The notes beneath the pieces are model-generated. The model saw only the letters and a list, made by a program, of their open reading frames with translations, was not told where the DNA came from and searched no databases. A DNA stretch of 64,000 nt, from the NCBI GenBank assembly GCA_049472395.1, contig JBLIRR010000015.1, forward strand, positions 1 through 64,000, given 5' to 3'. Source of the stretch: JBLIRR01 sp049472395. Its GTDB lineage: Bacteria; SZUA-182; DTGQ01; JBLIRR01. The translations under genes and the position numbers were made by a program. Of this stretch, positions 43,666 through 52,088 are shown one piece after another. Within the stretch, counting starts at the first letter, position 1. Every line of letters starts with the position of its first letter.

Positions 43666-45195
43666 TTAATTTATTAAGACATCTGCCGCACACCAAGCCA
43701 TCTTCTGGTATGGGATTTTTATCATTATACCTAAAAAAACTACTAAAAATCCAAGAATAATAATAGGTGTAATCATTTCAAAAGGTGGGTCTTTTCTGGG
43801 ACTAGTTGTTGTTTTTGACCCAAACCAGGATATTATAATTACTCGAAAATAATAGATAGCATTTAAAAAACTGCTCAGTAACAAAATAATAATTAAAAAC
43901 CACATCTTAGCCTCTAAAGCAGCCTGAGCCAGTGCCCATTTACTCATAAAACCGATTAAAGGGGGTATCCCAACCATGGAGCATGCTCCTATGCTAAAGC
44001 AGCTCATAGTTATTGGCATTTGGTATCCAAGTAATCCCATATCCTCAATGTGAGTAATACCTGTTTCATAAATAATAGCTCCAGCGCAGAGGAATAATAA
44101 GGTCTTAACAATAGCATGATTAATGACATGAAGTATGGCTCCGGCAAGGCCTGCTTTTGTCACTATGCCAATGCCTAATAAAATATATCCCATTTGTGCG
44201 ATTGTTGAAAATGCGAGCATTCGTTTGAGCTTTTTTTGCGCAATAGCAAATAAGGAGCCGCATAAAATAGTGATTGAGGCAATGGATAATATAAAAACAC
44301 TTATTATGCTTCTATAGCTGCTCATGTGGATTCTAAATATACTAAAGAGAAAACGAATTAAAGGATAAATCCCCGTGGTTTTTACCAATAATCCCGATAA
44401 AAGCGCACTTATTGGTGCAGGTGCCACAGGATGTGCATCTGCCAGCCATGCATGGGTGGGTATTATCGCGGCTTTAATACTAAATCCACCTATGAATAGC
44501 CCTATTGAAGCAAAAATAATGTAACGATAGTGATAATAATACGAATGGGGAGATGCATTTAAAATTAAAGCGACTCTATGAGAGGCGGATTGTATATTAA
44601 GCGTGCCTGTTGAATTAAATAAAAGGCCTATAGCAAAAATTACTAGAATTGAACTTATCGCCATTGTTATATCATATTTAAAAGCTGCCTCTAAGGATTC
44701 TATATCATTATTAATAGCCACTAACGCACATGATGAAAGTGAAGATATTTCAAAGAATACGTAAAAATTAAAATAATCTCCAGTAAGGACAATCCCACTC
44801 ATGCCAGCTGTAATTAAGAATATGAGGCAGTAATACAACGTGCTTCTTTGCTCTGAAAGCTTTTTTTTAATATAGGTATGAGAATATAGTATCACAATAA
44901 AAACTATAGAAATAATTACAATTAAAAATATAGAACCTAGCATATCTGAACGTAGGATAATTCCGATAGGTTCTGATGATCCATGATAGTATTTACCTTG
45001 CCAGCTGCCCGATACATATGTTTCTATCACAGAATTAGGGGAGTGATATAACGTCAAAAAAATTCGGCATGACAGCAGTAAGATTATAACCATAACTATA
45101 ATATTTATAATTCGTCGATAATGGGCAGCAATTTTATGGAAAAGGAAGGTATAGATAGCAGCAGCAGCAAGTAAAACGGGTATTAGAATTTGCAA
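43666..45195 (-). CDS. mnhD: Mrp antiporter subunit D (first copy)
   Basis: A 509-residue 14-segment subunit, paralogue of the gene at 42156. SIKAAIIPTHAWLADAHPVA has the channel Lys; LKRMLAFSTIAQMGYILLGI and VINHAIVKTLLFLCAGAIIY are typical. It is three bases after mnhC. Two D-like subunits plus the A/L-like one make three antiporter-type proteins in the operon, where standard Mrp has one MrpA and one MrpD. It may pump Na+ and H+ together or in parallel. Confidence 0.9.
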   Translation of the reverse strand: MQILIPVLLAAAAIYTFLFHKIAAHYRRIINIIVMVIILLLSCRIFLTLYHSPNSVIETYVSGSWQGKYYHGSSEPIGIILRSDMLGSIFLIVIISIVFIVILYSHTYIKKKLSEQRSTLYYCLIFLITAGMSGIVLTGDYFNFYVFFEISSLSSCALVAINNDIESLEAAFKYDITMAISSILVIFAIGLLFNSTGTLNIQSASHRVALILNASPHSYYYHYRYIIFASIGLFIGGFSIKAAIIPTHAWLADAHPVAPAPISALLSGLLVKTTGIYPLIRFLFSIFRIHMSSYRSIISVFILSIASITILCGSLFAIAQKKLKRMLAFSTIAQMGYILLGIGIVTKAGLAGAILHVINHAIVKTLLFLCAGAIIYETGITHIEDMGLLGYQMPITMSCFSIGACSMVGIPPLIGFMSKWALAQAALEAKMWFLIIILLLSSFLNAIYYFRVIIISWFGSKTTTSPRKDPPFEMITPIIILGFLVVFLGIMIKIPYQKMAWCAADVLIN

Positions 45196-45198
45196 TAG

Positions 45199-45606
45199 TT
45201 ATCCTCTTAATTTAGAAATTTTTCTTGTATCAAGTGTTCCGTATTTATTATAGATGGCAACAGCAAGTGCAAGTGTAAATGCTGTTATACTGAGACTTAC
45301 TACAATAGCTGTTAAGATAAGTGCTGAGGGAATAGGATTCACCATAGCCACATGGCCTGCAGCAGCTTCTGCTGCCTCTATAGCGTTATTTAATTCATTA
45401 GGTAAGGCCCAGCTTTGCGTAAATGGCCCGAGTCTAATATCGGATGAAGCGATAAGAAAAAGATAGACACTGGTCTCCATTATATTAAGACCAATAACTT
45501 TTTTAATGATATTTGGTTTAATTACCACAGCATATAATCCTATACAAAATAATAATATGGAAGTAACATAATCAATCCTTTGAATAATTATTTTAATATA
45601 TAACAT
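45199..45606 (-). CDS. mnhC: Mrp subunit C (NuoK-like)
   Basis: A 135-residue protein with three membrane segments. Motif IGLNIMETSVYLFLIASS aligns with MnhC/NuoK, and PSALILTAIVVSLSITAFTL with the conserved P-x-AL-LTAIVI block. The ATG is 13 bases from mnhB. Segment 2 carries the Glu (MET) that is conserved for proton transfer. Size 135 is normal (110 to 140). Confidence 0.93.
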   Translation of the reverse strand: MLYIKIIIQRIDYVTSILLFCIGLYAVVIKPNIIKKVIGLNIMETSVYLFLIASSDIRLGPFTQSWALPNELNNAIEAAEAAAGHVAMVNPIPSALILTAIVVSLSITAFTLALAVAIYNKYGTLDTRKISKLRG

Positions 45607-45619
45607 GATGCATGAGGAT

Positions 45620-46399
45620 TTAATTTTCTAAAAAAGCATAAAATATTTGAGTTATCATCCCCGCTACCGCAAGACCAACACCTACATTAATCCATATTAA
45701 AGTACCACCACTAAATAACTCCCCCATCTCTCCCATAGGAGGAAAATGCATGGAACGGTTAGATAAAAAGTTATACCCGGATAATAATCCAAGGAGACCA
45801 ATCCCTATATATACACTGATGCCACATACAAGAAGGATATTGACCTGTCGTTGAGACAATACTTTCCTTCCTTCATTTTTATTGATTACTATTATGAGTA
45901 AGATAATAGAAGCAGCGATAACAACACCTCCCTGAAATCCCCCACCTGGTGTAATATGTCCATGAATAATTATTGATAAGGCAAACATGAGAATAAATGG
46001 AATCATCAACCTACAGATATATTGAGTCGGCAGGCTACTGTGATAATTTTCATCTTCTTTGTTTTCTTGGGACTCTTTAAGTGGCAATGATAACAACCCG
46101 ATTAAGGCTGCAAATAAAAGGATTGTCTCAAAAAGTGTATCATATCCGCGATAATCAAAAATTATAGCCGTAATGATATCTAATGCTCCTGTATCATAGG
46201 CAGCGTTCCGGTTATAATGTAATGCAGTCGAAGGGGCTTGTTTAATAATTGTTTTTACTGGAGTATTAGGAGGTAAAAAATCACTATAGCTTGGTATATG
46301 AGGGTCTCCGATGGGAGGGAATTGCAGTAGAGCGATTATTAGAATAAAACCAAAGATTATTAAAAAAGAAAACAGAAGAGCCGATAAAAATCGCTTCAT
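45620..46399 (-). CDS. mnhB: Mrp subunit B
   Basis: A 259-residue membrane protein. The C-terminal half is the MnhB domain: HGHITPGGGFQGGVVIAASI and SNRSMHFPPMGEMGELFSGG. The first about 120 residues have one membrane segment at the start, then a periplasmic part and another pair of segments (ITAIIFDYRGYDTLFETILL), resembling the end of MrpA or MbhE; so it is a fusion of the MbhE and MbhF type. I chose the ATG at 46399 with GGGAAG before it over the ATG at 46414, because the latter overlaps the previous stop without a site. Confidence 0.88.
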   Translation of the reverse strand: MKRFLSALLFSFLIIFGFILIIALLQFPPIGDPHIPSYSDFLPPNTPVKTIIKQAPSTALHYNRNAAYDTGALDIITAIIFDYRGYDTLFETILLFAALIGLLSLPLKESQENKEDENYHSSLPTQYICRLMIPFILMFALSIIIHGHITPGGGFQGGVVIAASIILLIIVINKNEGRKVLSQRQVNILLVCGISVYIGIGLLGLLSGYNFLSNRSMHFPPMGEMGELFSGGTLIWINVGVGLAVAGMITQIFYAFLEN

Positions 46400-46401
46400 A
46401 T

Positions 46402-46650
46402 TTATTCTTCCCATCTTCTTGTTTTCATTATGGCAGCAATAAACAATATGCAGGATATTCCAGCCCCTACAGCTGCTTCTGTCATGGCAACATCGACTAC
46501 TCTTAGTAAACTGTAAGTTATGGCAATAGTAAAACTATAAGCCCCAAAAATAATCACTGATTTTAATAGGTCTTTGGAGACAATTGTAGCAAGGGCTGTG
46601 ACGATGAGGAATAAAAGAAGAATTATGTGTCCAAGTAAAAGAATATCCAT
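46402..46650 (-). CDS. DUF4040 (MbhD-type) subunit
   Basis: An 82-residue membrane protein with three segments. ATIVSKDLLKSVIIFGAYSF and DVAMTEAAVGAGISCILFIA match the DUF4040/MbhD unit, which in canonical MrpA is the C-terminal part. A separate gene between G and B is the arrangement of Mbh, Mbs and Mrp of archaeal type. The Glu in MTEAAVG is a conserved channel residue. Four bases downstream of mnhG. Confidence 0.9.
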   Translation of the reverse strand: MDILLLGHIILLLFLIVTALATIVSKDLLKSVIIFGAYSFTIAITYSLLRVVDVAMTEAAVGAGISCILFIAAIMKTRRWEE

Positions 46651-46654
46651 AGTG

Positions 46655-47023
46655 CTAAGTATTATTGCCAGAATTTTTTTCTTCTTTTATTTTTGTATGA
46701 AAAGTAGTACCCGATACAGGGGGAATTTTTGTTTTATAACAAAAACGCAATATATTATGAATAGCAATAGGATTTGCCAGCAGAAGAAATAATAAAATAA
46801 ACAATATTTTTGCGCTTTGCCAAGGATTTATCGTAAGCCAATAGAGCCAAATTCCAAAAAGACAAAATAAGAATCCCGGGCTGTCAGCTTTTCCAGCAGT
46901 ATGAGCACGGTTATAAGGATCCGGCATTCTGATAATACCCACTGTTGCACAGATAAAGAAAAATATGCCACAAATAATACAAATAGATGATATTAATAAT
47001 AGAATATAATTAATATAATTCAT
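46655..47023 (-). CDS. mnhG: Mrp subunit G
   Basis: A 122-residue membrane protein with three segments. FFFICATVGIIRMPDPYNRA followed by HTAGKADSPG is the MnhG signature (GxxRlPDxytRlHAatk). The C-terminal tail is soluble and charged (KIKEEKNSGNNT). Five bases after mnhF. MrpG has no channel residues known but is required for assembly. Confidence 0.93.
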   Translation of the reverse strand: MNYINYILLLISSICIICGIFFFICATVGIIRMPDPYNRAHTAGKADSPGFLFCLFGIWLYWLTINPWQSAKILFILLFLLLANPIAIHNILRFCYKTKIPPVSGTTFHTKIKEEKNSGNNT

Positions 47024-47028
47024 CGTTG

Positions 47029-47307
47029 TTAATCACCTAAATTTCTTCCTTCTAAATATTTAATAAATCCTAGGGTGCTGATGTATAAAAGCATTGCATA
47101 TAGCAGAGCGATATCGAGGTATGAATTTTTCTGGAATATTGCTGCGAGTAATACTAAAATAATTATTGACTTGCTTCCTACTACGTTTATTCCTATAATT
47201 TGATCTGCTACAGTGGGGCCAAGAATTGCTCTGTAAAGACAAAAAAAGATAGTTACAGATAATATAACAACACTACATTTGAGAAGAGAAATAAAATCGA
47301 TTATCAT
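47029..47307 (-). CDS. mnhF: Mrp subunit F
   Basis: A 92-residue membrane protein with three segments. CLYRAILGPTVADQIIGINV is the MnhF signature (R-x-x-x-GP-x-x-x-DR), with an Asp in the channel. It starts four bases before the mnhE stop (ATGA overlap). Normal length (85 to 95). Confidence 0.93.
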   Translation of the reverse strand: MIIDFISLLKCSVVILSVTIFFCLYRAILGPTVADQIIGINVVGSKSIIILVLLAAIFQKNSYLDIALLYAMLLYISTLGFIKYLEGRNLGD

Positions 47308-47858
47308 TCTGTGTTATCCACAATATTTCTAATTTGCTTAATAAAACCGCCTGTCGCAAGTATAGTTTGCACTGATTCTTGGCTAATACAATGGATATAA
47401 AAACAGCTTCCCGTCTCATGTTTTTCAACATCCATAGTTATGGTCCCTGGAGTGAGTGTTATTGAATTAGCATTCAAGCTAATTTCGAGATCATCTTTTA
47501 AAGGGGTATCAATGGCGACAATCCCCGGTGATATAAGAATTTTAGGTCTCATTACTCTGTAAGCAACATCTATTCCCGATAGGATAATAGCTAGCATAAG
47601 ATTAAATAAATATATTGTAAATTTTAGGAGTATCTTTACATGAAAATATTTGTTAATCTCGATAGTAGAGAATAGAGGATGAGGAATAAGAAGCGTGATA
47701 ATAATTGAAAATATAAGCCCGATCAGGGTATGTTCAGCCAGATTTCTTGTTCCCAGAGGTGAGAATGGTTTTTGAGGAAAGGTAATGATCATCCAAAAAA
47801 GAAAAAGAAGGGAGCTAGAAACAACTATTTCCTTTATTTTTTTTTTTCTTTTTATCAA
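47304..47858 (-). CDS. mnhE: Mrp subunit E
   Basis: A 184-residue protein, first gene of the operon. One or two membrane segments at the start and one more near residues 70 to 95, then the soluble MnhE part: GIDVAYRVMRPK, SPGIVAID, DLEISLNANSITLTPGTITM and HCI. TTG start at 47858 with AGGATAGG before it. The dyad at 47930 to 47948 is upstream, and the 48.0 kb palindromic element separates the operon from the SH3 gene. Confidence 0.92.
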   Translation of the reverse strand: MIKRKKKIKEIVVSSSLLFLFWMIITFPQKPFSPLGTRNLAEHTLIGLIFSIIITLLIPHPLFSTIEINKYFHVKILLKFTIYLFNLMLAIILSGIDVAYRVMRPKILISPGIVAIDTPLKDDLEISLNANSITLTPGTITMDVEKHETGSCFYIHCISQESVQTILATGGFIKQIRNIVDNTE

Positions 47859-47929
47859 ACACCTATCCTCTTGGTTTTGGAAGTCAATTTAAAATCTGCT
47901 GAATAATAAATTAAATTTAAAATAGCATA

Positions 47930-47948
47930 TTGACAATAATTTTGTCAA
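47930..47948 (-). promoter_or_regulatory. Dyad near promoter of the Mrp operon
   Basis: TTGACAA-TAATT-TTGTCAA, a 7-base inverted repeat with a 5-base centre, about 72 nt upstream of the mnhE start. Read on the minus strand it offers a -35 (TTGACA) followed 18 bases later by TATTTT as a weak -10, so the dyad would cover the -35 and could be an operator. Inference from sequence only. Confidence 0.4.
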
Positions 47949-47965
47949 TTTAATCTATTACTTCA

Positions 47966-48031
47966 CAGCAATTCTAATTTTGATTGTTAAATTCCTCGCC
48001 ACATGTTATGTGCCCAAAATTAGAATTGCTG
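47966..48031 (-). repeat. Palindromic element, copy 2
   Basis: A perfect 17-base inverted repeat, CAGCAATTCTAATTTTG at 47966 to 47982 and its complement at 48015 to 48031. On the minus strand the first arm is followed by the same GGGCACATAACATGTGGC core (plus coordinates 47998 to 48015) as in copy 1 at 28.0 kb. It lies directly after the SH3 gene stop (48033) and could end its transcript. The stem has the compensating changes expected of a maintained structure: arms of the two copies differ, yet each is perfectly paired. Confidence 0.82.
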
Positions 48032-48032
48032 A

Positions 48033-49235
48033 TTACCTAAACGCTAATTCACCTCTGCCCCTTGCATATTTCCAAAGCGTTTCCTGTGTAATTTTTTCAA
48101 TATTCTTAATGGGAAATTTATCCTTATTTATTGTAGTTTTCCCTATTTCAGCCCATTCCAGATTCTTTTTTTTCTCGTTCATTTTTAGCCCATTTATTTT
48201 AATTTCGATTTCATAGCATGGTTTTAGTTGAAATAATGATTTAGCGACAATATAGAAAAAATGCCGATTCACATTTGGCAAAAGAAATGAATCGGTCTCT
48301 TCAAGGAGGGGAAAGAAATTTCTATTGTCCATTTTTCGTAAGAAAAATGTTAAAGAAACCCTAATTCTTTCATCAATAATATCTATTTGAATATCTCTTG
48401 TCCCGTTTATTAAAGAAATTGAGGGAAACCACCCCATTTCTTGAAATTTGCTTTGTTGAGATTTTTTATAATTATAATAAGTACTAATTTCATCTATTAT
48501 AGTATGAATTTTTTCCTGAAATGCATAGAGATCAATCTTTTTATTGAGCTTTTTGACCTTTTCTGCAGGGATCCAGCCTTTAACACCATTAGAAGAGGAG
48601 ATCAAAAACCATCTTTTATCATTACTTTCTAAGAATACACCTAATTCTTCGATGCCATTAAGTTGTTCCAATATAGGATAAGAGATATTTGGTCCTGCTC
48701 GAACCTCAATTGGCTTTCCCATACCATAGACCTTATGTAGTTCTCCCTTGATTAATTCTTCATGCAAAGGTAATAATCTTACTGCTGATTGTATAATCCA
48801 CCCATATCGGTCTTCAGATAGTTGAATATAATACCAGGAATGTCTTTTTCCTATCGCCTGAAATATACTTCCCCTATTGACTAAATGAATTTTTGCATAG
48901 GTTATTCCCGGACCATTTCTTATATTCACATAGGACCCTATGATTTCTAGCCGATATAATTTGGAATCAGTAAAATCAAAATAGAGCGTAGTAGCATCTT
49001 CTTGACTATCTGTATTTACTGAATTTGCATCAGTGAGCGTAAAAATCTTTTCTGTTTCATCCTCATGTTCATCATGATAGTTTTGATTTTCAATAAGGGG
49101 CTTATTAGAATCAAATATATTTTCATTATTTTCATCTAGATTTTCATCAAGACTAAAAGAAAGTGAAAAACAAAAAAATATAACTACTATATAAAAAAAT
49201 ATAACTACAAATTTTTTTTGAGATATATTGCCCAC
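48033..49235 (-). CDS. Exported protein with two SH3-like domains
   Basis: A 400-residue exported protein (GTG start at 49235; signal about residues 6 to 30). A poly-acidic link follows. Two bacterial SH3 domains are visible: SYVNIRNGPGITYAKIHLVN ... GWIIQSAV and KPIEVRAGPNISYPILEQLN ... GWIPAEKV, each with the R-x-GP-x-x-x-Y pattern. Bacterial SH3 domains bind peptidoglycan or act as targeting units. The rest (about 240 to 400) is mixed strand and helix with no recognised domain. It is two bases after the HEPN gene and may share its transcript. Confidence 0.8.
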   Translation of the reverse strand: MGNISQKKFVVIFFYIVVIFFCFSLSFSLDENLDENNENIFDSNKPLIENQNYHDEHEDETEKIFTLTDANSVNTDSQEDATTLYFDFTDSKLYRLEIIGSYVNIRNGPGITYAKIHLVNRGSIFQAIGKRHSWYYIQLSEDRYGWIIQSAVRLLPLHEELIKGELHKVYGMGKPIEVRAGPNISYPILEQLNGIEELGVFLESNDKRWFLISSSNGVKGWIPAEKVKKLNKKIDLYAFQEKIHTIIDEISTYYNYKKSQQSKFQEMGWFPSISLINGTRDIQIDIIDERIRVSLTFFLRKMDNRNFFPLLEETDSFLLPNVNRHFFYIVAKSLFQLKPCYEIEIKINGLKMNEKKKNLEWAEIGKTTINKDKFPIKNIEKITQETLWKYARGRGELAFR

Positions 49236-49237
49236 TG

Positions 49238-49663
49238 CTATTCCATCTTTTTATCTAAATAATCTTTAAGGGTATTATATACAAGTTCTGCTTGAGATAA
49301 AGCTTCTTTTGCCTCTTCCTCACCATATACTTTGGAAGGTATCCATAAGGGTAAATCAGATCGTTGATATAAGGGAAAACGCGTTCTTGCACCATGTTTT
49401 TCCAAAGAAAGCATCGCCTCTTCAATTTGAGTAGCATTACTCACATCTTTGCTAAAGACTGCTTTAAAAAGTGTGGATGTTTTATGGTCACGCGTATAGA
49501 TATCATTTATCGCTAAGCAAGCTTTTGTGATTTTTTCAATAGATTCCTGAGAAAATTGAATAGTTCTGCTATATAAACCATTAATTTGAGTTAATCTGGC
49601 TGTCTCAATATCAACGGTACTTTCTATTAAATATGCTTCTGCTATATCTTTAGGGGTATGCAC
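49238..49663 (-). CDS. HEPN-domain protein
   Basis: A 141-residue helical protein. TIQFSQESIEKITKACLAIN near the start of the fold, then a long helix pair and TRFPLYQRSD...YGEEEAKEAL match HEPN domains. HEPN toxins usually have Rx4-6H; here the candidate RDHK (about 56 to 60) is not at the normal place, so RNase activity is uncertain. No MNT nucleotidyltransferase is next to it. Between the SH3 gene and peptide-binding protein. Confidence 0.72.
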   Translation of the reverse strand: MHTPKDIAEAYLIESTVDIETARLTQINGLYSRTIQFSQESIEKITKACLAINDIYTRDHKTSTLFKAVFSKDVSNATQIEEAMLSLEKHGARTRFPLYQRSDLPLWIPSKVYGEEEAKEALSQAELVYNTLKDYLDKKME

Positions 49664-49734
49664 CTTGAATTCTCCTCTTTCTTACCTCTTTTGTTAAAAT
49701 AATTAAGTATAATTTTATATCGGAATATAATAGT

Positions 49735-51333
49735 TTATCTTTGAATATATATTTTTTCAAACCATATTTGTCCCAGATTGTTCAATTCTACTCCTTTCAC
49801 ATATGAACGAAAAGCTATAATTTCATGAGAAAAATAGAGATAAATGCAGGGCATAATAGTATCGATTTTCCTTGCAGCAGATTGAAAGAGGCTTTTCCTC
49901 TTATGAAAGTCTTGAGAATGTATAGCTTCTTCAATTAATTGATCTATTATTTTATTATCTAATCCTACTTTATTTTCTGGTGAGTCAGAATAATATAATT
50001 TTGCAATAAATTGCCTTTCATCTGTCCCCCCCTCCCAATCTTCCCAATCCTCCAACGCTGCTTGAAACAAAGATCTATCATGATTATTTCTCCCATACAG
50101 GTAATCAAAAAGGTCTTTCTTTAATAATGGTTGTATAGTAGTTTCTATGCCAACCTCTGACAATTGACGTTGAATGATAATTGCTTGTTGGTGAAAAAGA
50201 TTTTCATTTGTGTACATCAAATTGAATGAAATAGTATCTTCTTTATCGAGAAAAAATCGCCTTCTGGTTGAAATCCTTTTTTCATTTTTTATTTCTTCTA
50301 TCAATTTACGTGCTCTTTCTGGATTATATTCATTTTTAAATACACTTGAATAATTATTGTACAACCAGGGTGGCACACAGGAAGTCGCGGGTGTTGCATA
50401 TCCATGAAATATTGTATCAATAAGTTCCAATTTATTAATTGATAAAGTCATCGCCTCTCGTAACTTTATATTATTAAAGGGGTCTTGCATGATATTTAAA
50501 TATATCTGACCAAGACATCTCCCTGGGTGATGTATTATTTTAATACGTCTCGAATTTTCTAATGTATGTGCCTCTGATAGAGTTGGATATGCGAGCAAAT
50601 GGACTTTTCCCCACCTCAAGGCTCTTACTCTATCATCTTTTACATATTTAAAATTTATTTTATATAAATATGGGTATATAGGATTCCAATACTTTAGATT
50701 TTTTTCCAAAATTATTTCAGTATCCCTTATCCATTCTATTAGACGAAATGGGCCGGTCCCTATAGAAGCAACCTTTCCATATAAATCCCCATATTGTTCT
50801 ACTGATGATTGAGAAAGTGGATACATCTCAACCCTTGATAATAAATATTCGAGAGGCAGGGATGTTTCTGTGAGCTTAAATAATAAGGTGTATTTGTTAA
50901 GAGATTTAATATATTCAATACCACTATATAACGTTTTTAAATGGGGCTGGTTAAGCTGTTTCCTTAGTCTTTTTAATGTATAAAGAACGCTTTGGCCATC
51001 AAATTCGGTTCCGTCATGAAAATAGATTCCTTGTTTCAATTTTACTATATAGTGATAAGGTTCTTGTTGTTGCGGAAGGGAGGCTGCTAATACAGGAATT
51101 ATTTGATTGTTTGCATCATATTCAAATATTCCATCCTGAATTTGATTAATAATTAATTTTTCTTCTTTGGTGGTTGCCTTTTGGGCATCTAAGGTATTAA
51201 TGTGTGAAGATAAGCTGACAAGTAATCTTCCTCCTCCCATATCAAACGGGAAACAATTATTCACAAAAAAGTAACTCAGACTAATTACGAGTAATAAAAA
51301 AATATTTAACCCAGAATACCTTTTATTAATCAT
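49735..51333 (-). CDS. Peptide/nickel-type ABC substrate-binding protein (SBP family 5)
   Basis: A 532-residue exported binding protein of the oligopeptide/dipeptide type. A signal lies in residues 10 to 30. TLDAQKATTKEEKLIINQIQ, DGIFEYDANNQIIPVLAASL, YIVKLKQGIYFHDGTEFDGQ and VLYTLKRL form the N-terminal signature; IGTGPFRLIEW and LREAMTLSINKLELIDTIFH belong to the second lobe. Its start overlaps the bamD stop by eight bases, so it is likely co-translated with an outer-membrane assembly gene. No permease or ATPase genes follow, so partners are elsewhere. Confidence 0.9.
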   Translation of the reverse strand: MINKRYSGLNIFLLLVISLSYFFVNNCFPFDMGGGRLLVSLSSHINTLDAQKATTKEEKLIINQIQDGIFEYDANNQIIPVLAASLPQQQEPYHYIVKLKQGIYFHDGTEFDGQSVLYTLKRLRKQLNQPHLKTLYSGIEYIKSLNKYTLLFKLTETSLPLEYLLSRVEMYPLSQSSVEQYGDLYGKVASIGTGPFRLIEWIRDTEIILEKNLKYWNPIYPYLYKINFKYVKDDRVRALRWGKVHLLAYPTLSEAHTLENSRRIKIIHHPGRCLGQIYLNIMQDPFNNIKLREAMTLSINKLELIDTIFHGYATPATSCVPPWLYNNYSSVFKNEYNPERARKLIEEIKNEKRISTRRRFFLDKEDTISFNLMYTNENLFHQQAIIIQRQLSEVGIETTIQPLLKKDLFDYLYGRNNHDRSLFQAALEDWEDWEGGTDERQFIAKLYYSDSPENKVGLDNKIIDQLIEEAIHSQDFHKRKSLFQSAARKIDTIMPCIYLYFSHEIIAFRSYVKGVELNNLGQIWFEKIYIQR

Positions 51334-52063
51334 TGATTTTATTTACTTCATCAATATATATGCTTTCTGGGTATTTTCTTTGAAGAAGAGATGAAAAATA
51401 TTGTGCTTCATCACGCATACCTTCATAATAATAAGTCTGAAAATATAAATATAAAACTTTATCTATCCATGGGATATTCGGGTATGTAGCCATTATTTTA
51501 CGAAGGCGGTTTCTGGCTGCCTGATAATTCTTCTTTTTGAAATAAAAATGAGCAATATCCAGGTCGTGTTCAGCTAATCGTGATCTCGTAAGAGACAGCT
51601 TTTGTTTTACCTCATCTAATAAAGCTCCCTTTGGGTACTCTTGAAGATATCGTTGAAATTCTTCCTGAGCTTGTTTTGTGGCCGTTTGATCTCGGTCAGA
51701 AGTTGTGATCTCACTAAAATAACAGAGAGCAATTCTATAGCGTGCTGTATGAGCTTCTTTATGTAACGGATGTAATTTGAGAAATCTTTGGTATGCTTCG
51801 CGAGCTTTTTCATATTCTTTCATCTCATAAAATACATGCGCTTCATTCAGCCGGGTAATCGACATAAGATCACTCTCTGGATGCTCTCGCTCTAGTCTTT
51901 CCCATAATTCTCCTGCTTGTAAGTACTTTTTTGACTCCATAGCAGACATAGCTTCTTCATATATTTTGTCTGCATCAAGCATTTCTGGTGATTTAACGCA
52001 CGACATGATAAAAAGCATTGAAAGGATCATCAATAATAGAGTAAAAAATTTTGAATAACTCAT
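51326..52063 (-). CDS. bamD: Outer membrane assembly lipoprotein BamD
   Basis: A 245-residue lipoprotein with five TPR units, part of the BAM complex that folds outer-membrane proteins. Lipobox LFIMSC near residue 22. TPR units include YLQAGELWERLEREHPESDL, YEKAREAYQRFLKLHPLHKE and YQAARNRLRKIMATYPNIPW, and LAEHDLDIAHFYFKKKNY is the conserved BamD block. Presence of BamD is the strongest sign that the cell is diderm. Followed directly by the peptide-binding protein and preceded by trpA 25 nt upstream. Confidence 0.9.
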   Translation of the reverse strand: MSYSKFFTLLLMILSMLFIMSCVKSPEMLDADKIYEEAMSAMESKKYLQAGELWERLEREHPESDLMSITRLNEAHVFYEMKEYEKAREAYQRFLKLHPLHKEAHTARYRIALCYFSEITTSDRDQTATKQAQEEFQRYLQEYPKGALLDEVKQKLSLTRSRLAEHDLDIAHFYFKKKNYQAARNRLRKIMATYPNIPWIDKVLYLYFQTYYYEGMRDEAQYFSSLLQRKYPESIYIDEVNKIND

Positions 52064-52088
52064 TGTTTACTATATAATAGTCTATTAT

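Noticed and set aside
39589..47858. Hydrogenase or complex I operon
   Set aside because: All subunits are of the antiporter module (E, F, G, B, C, D, A/L); no [NiFe] or Fe-S subunit is present.
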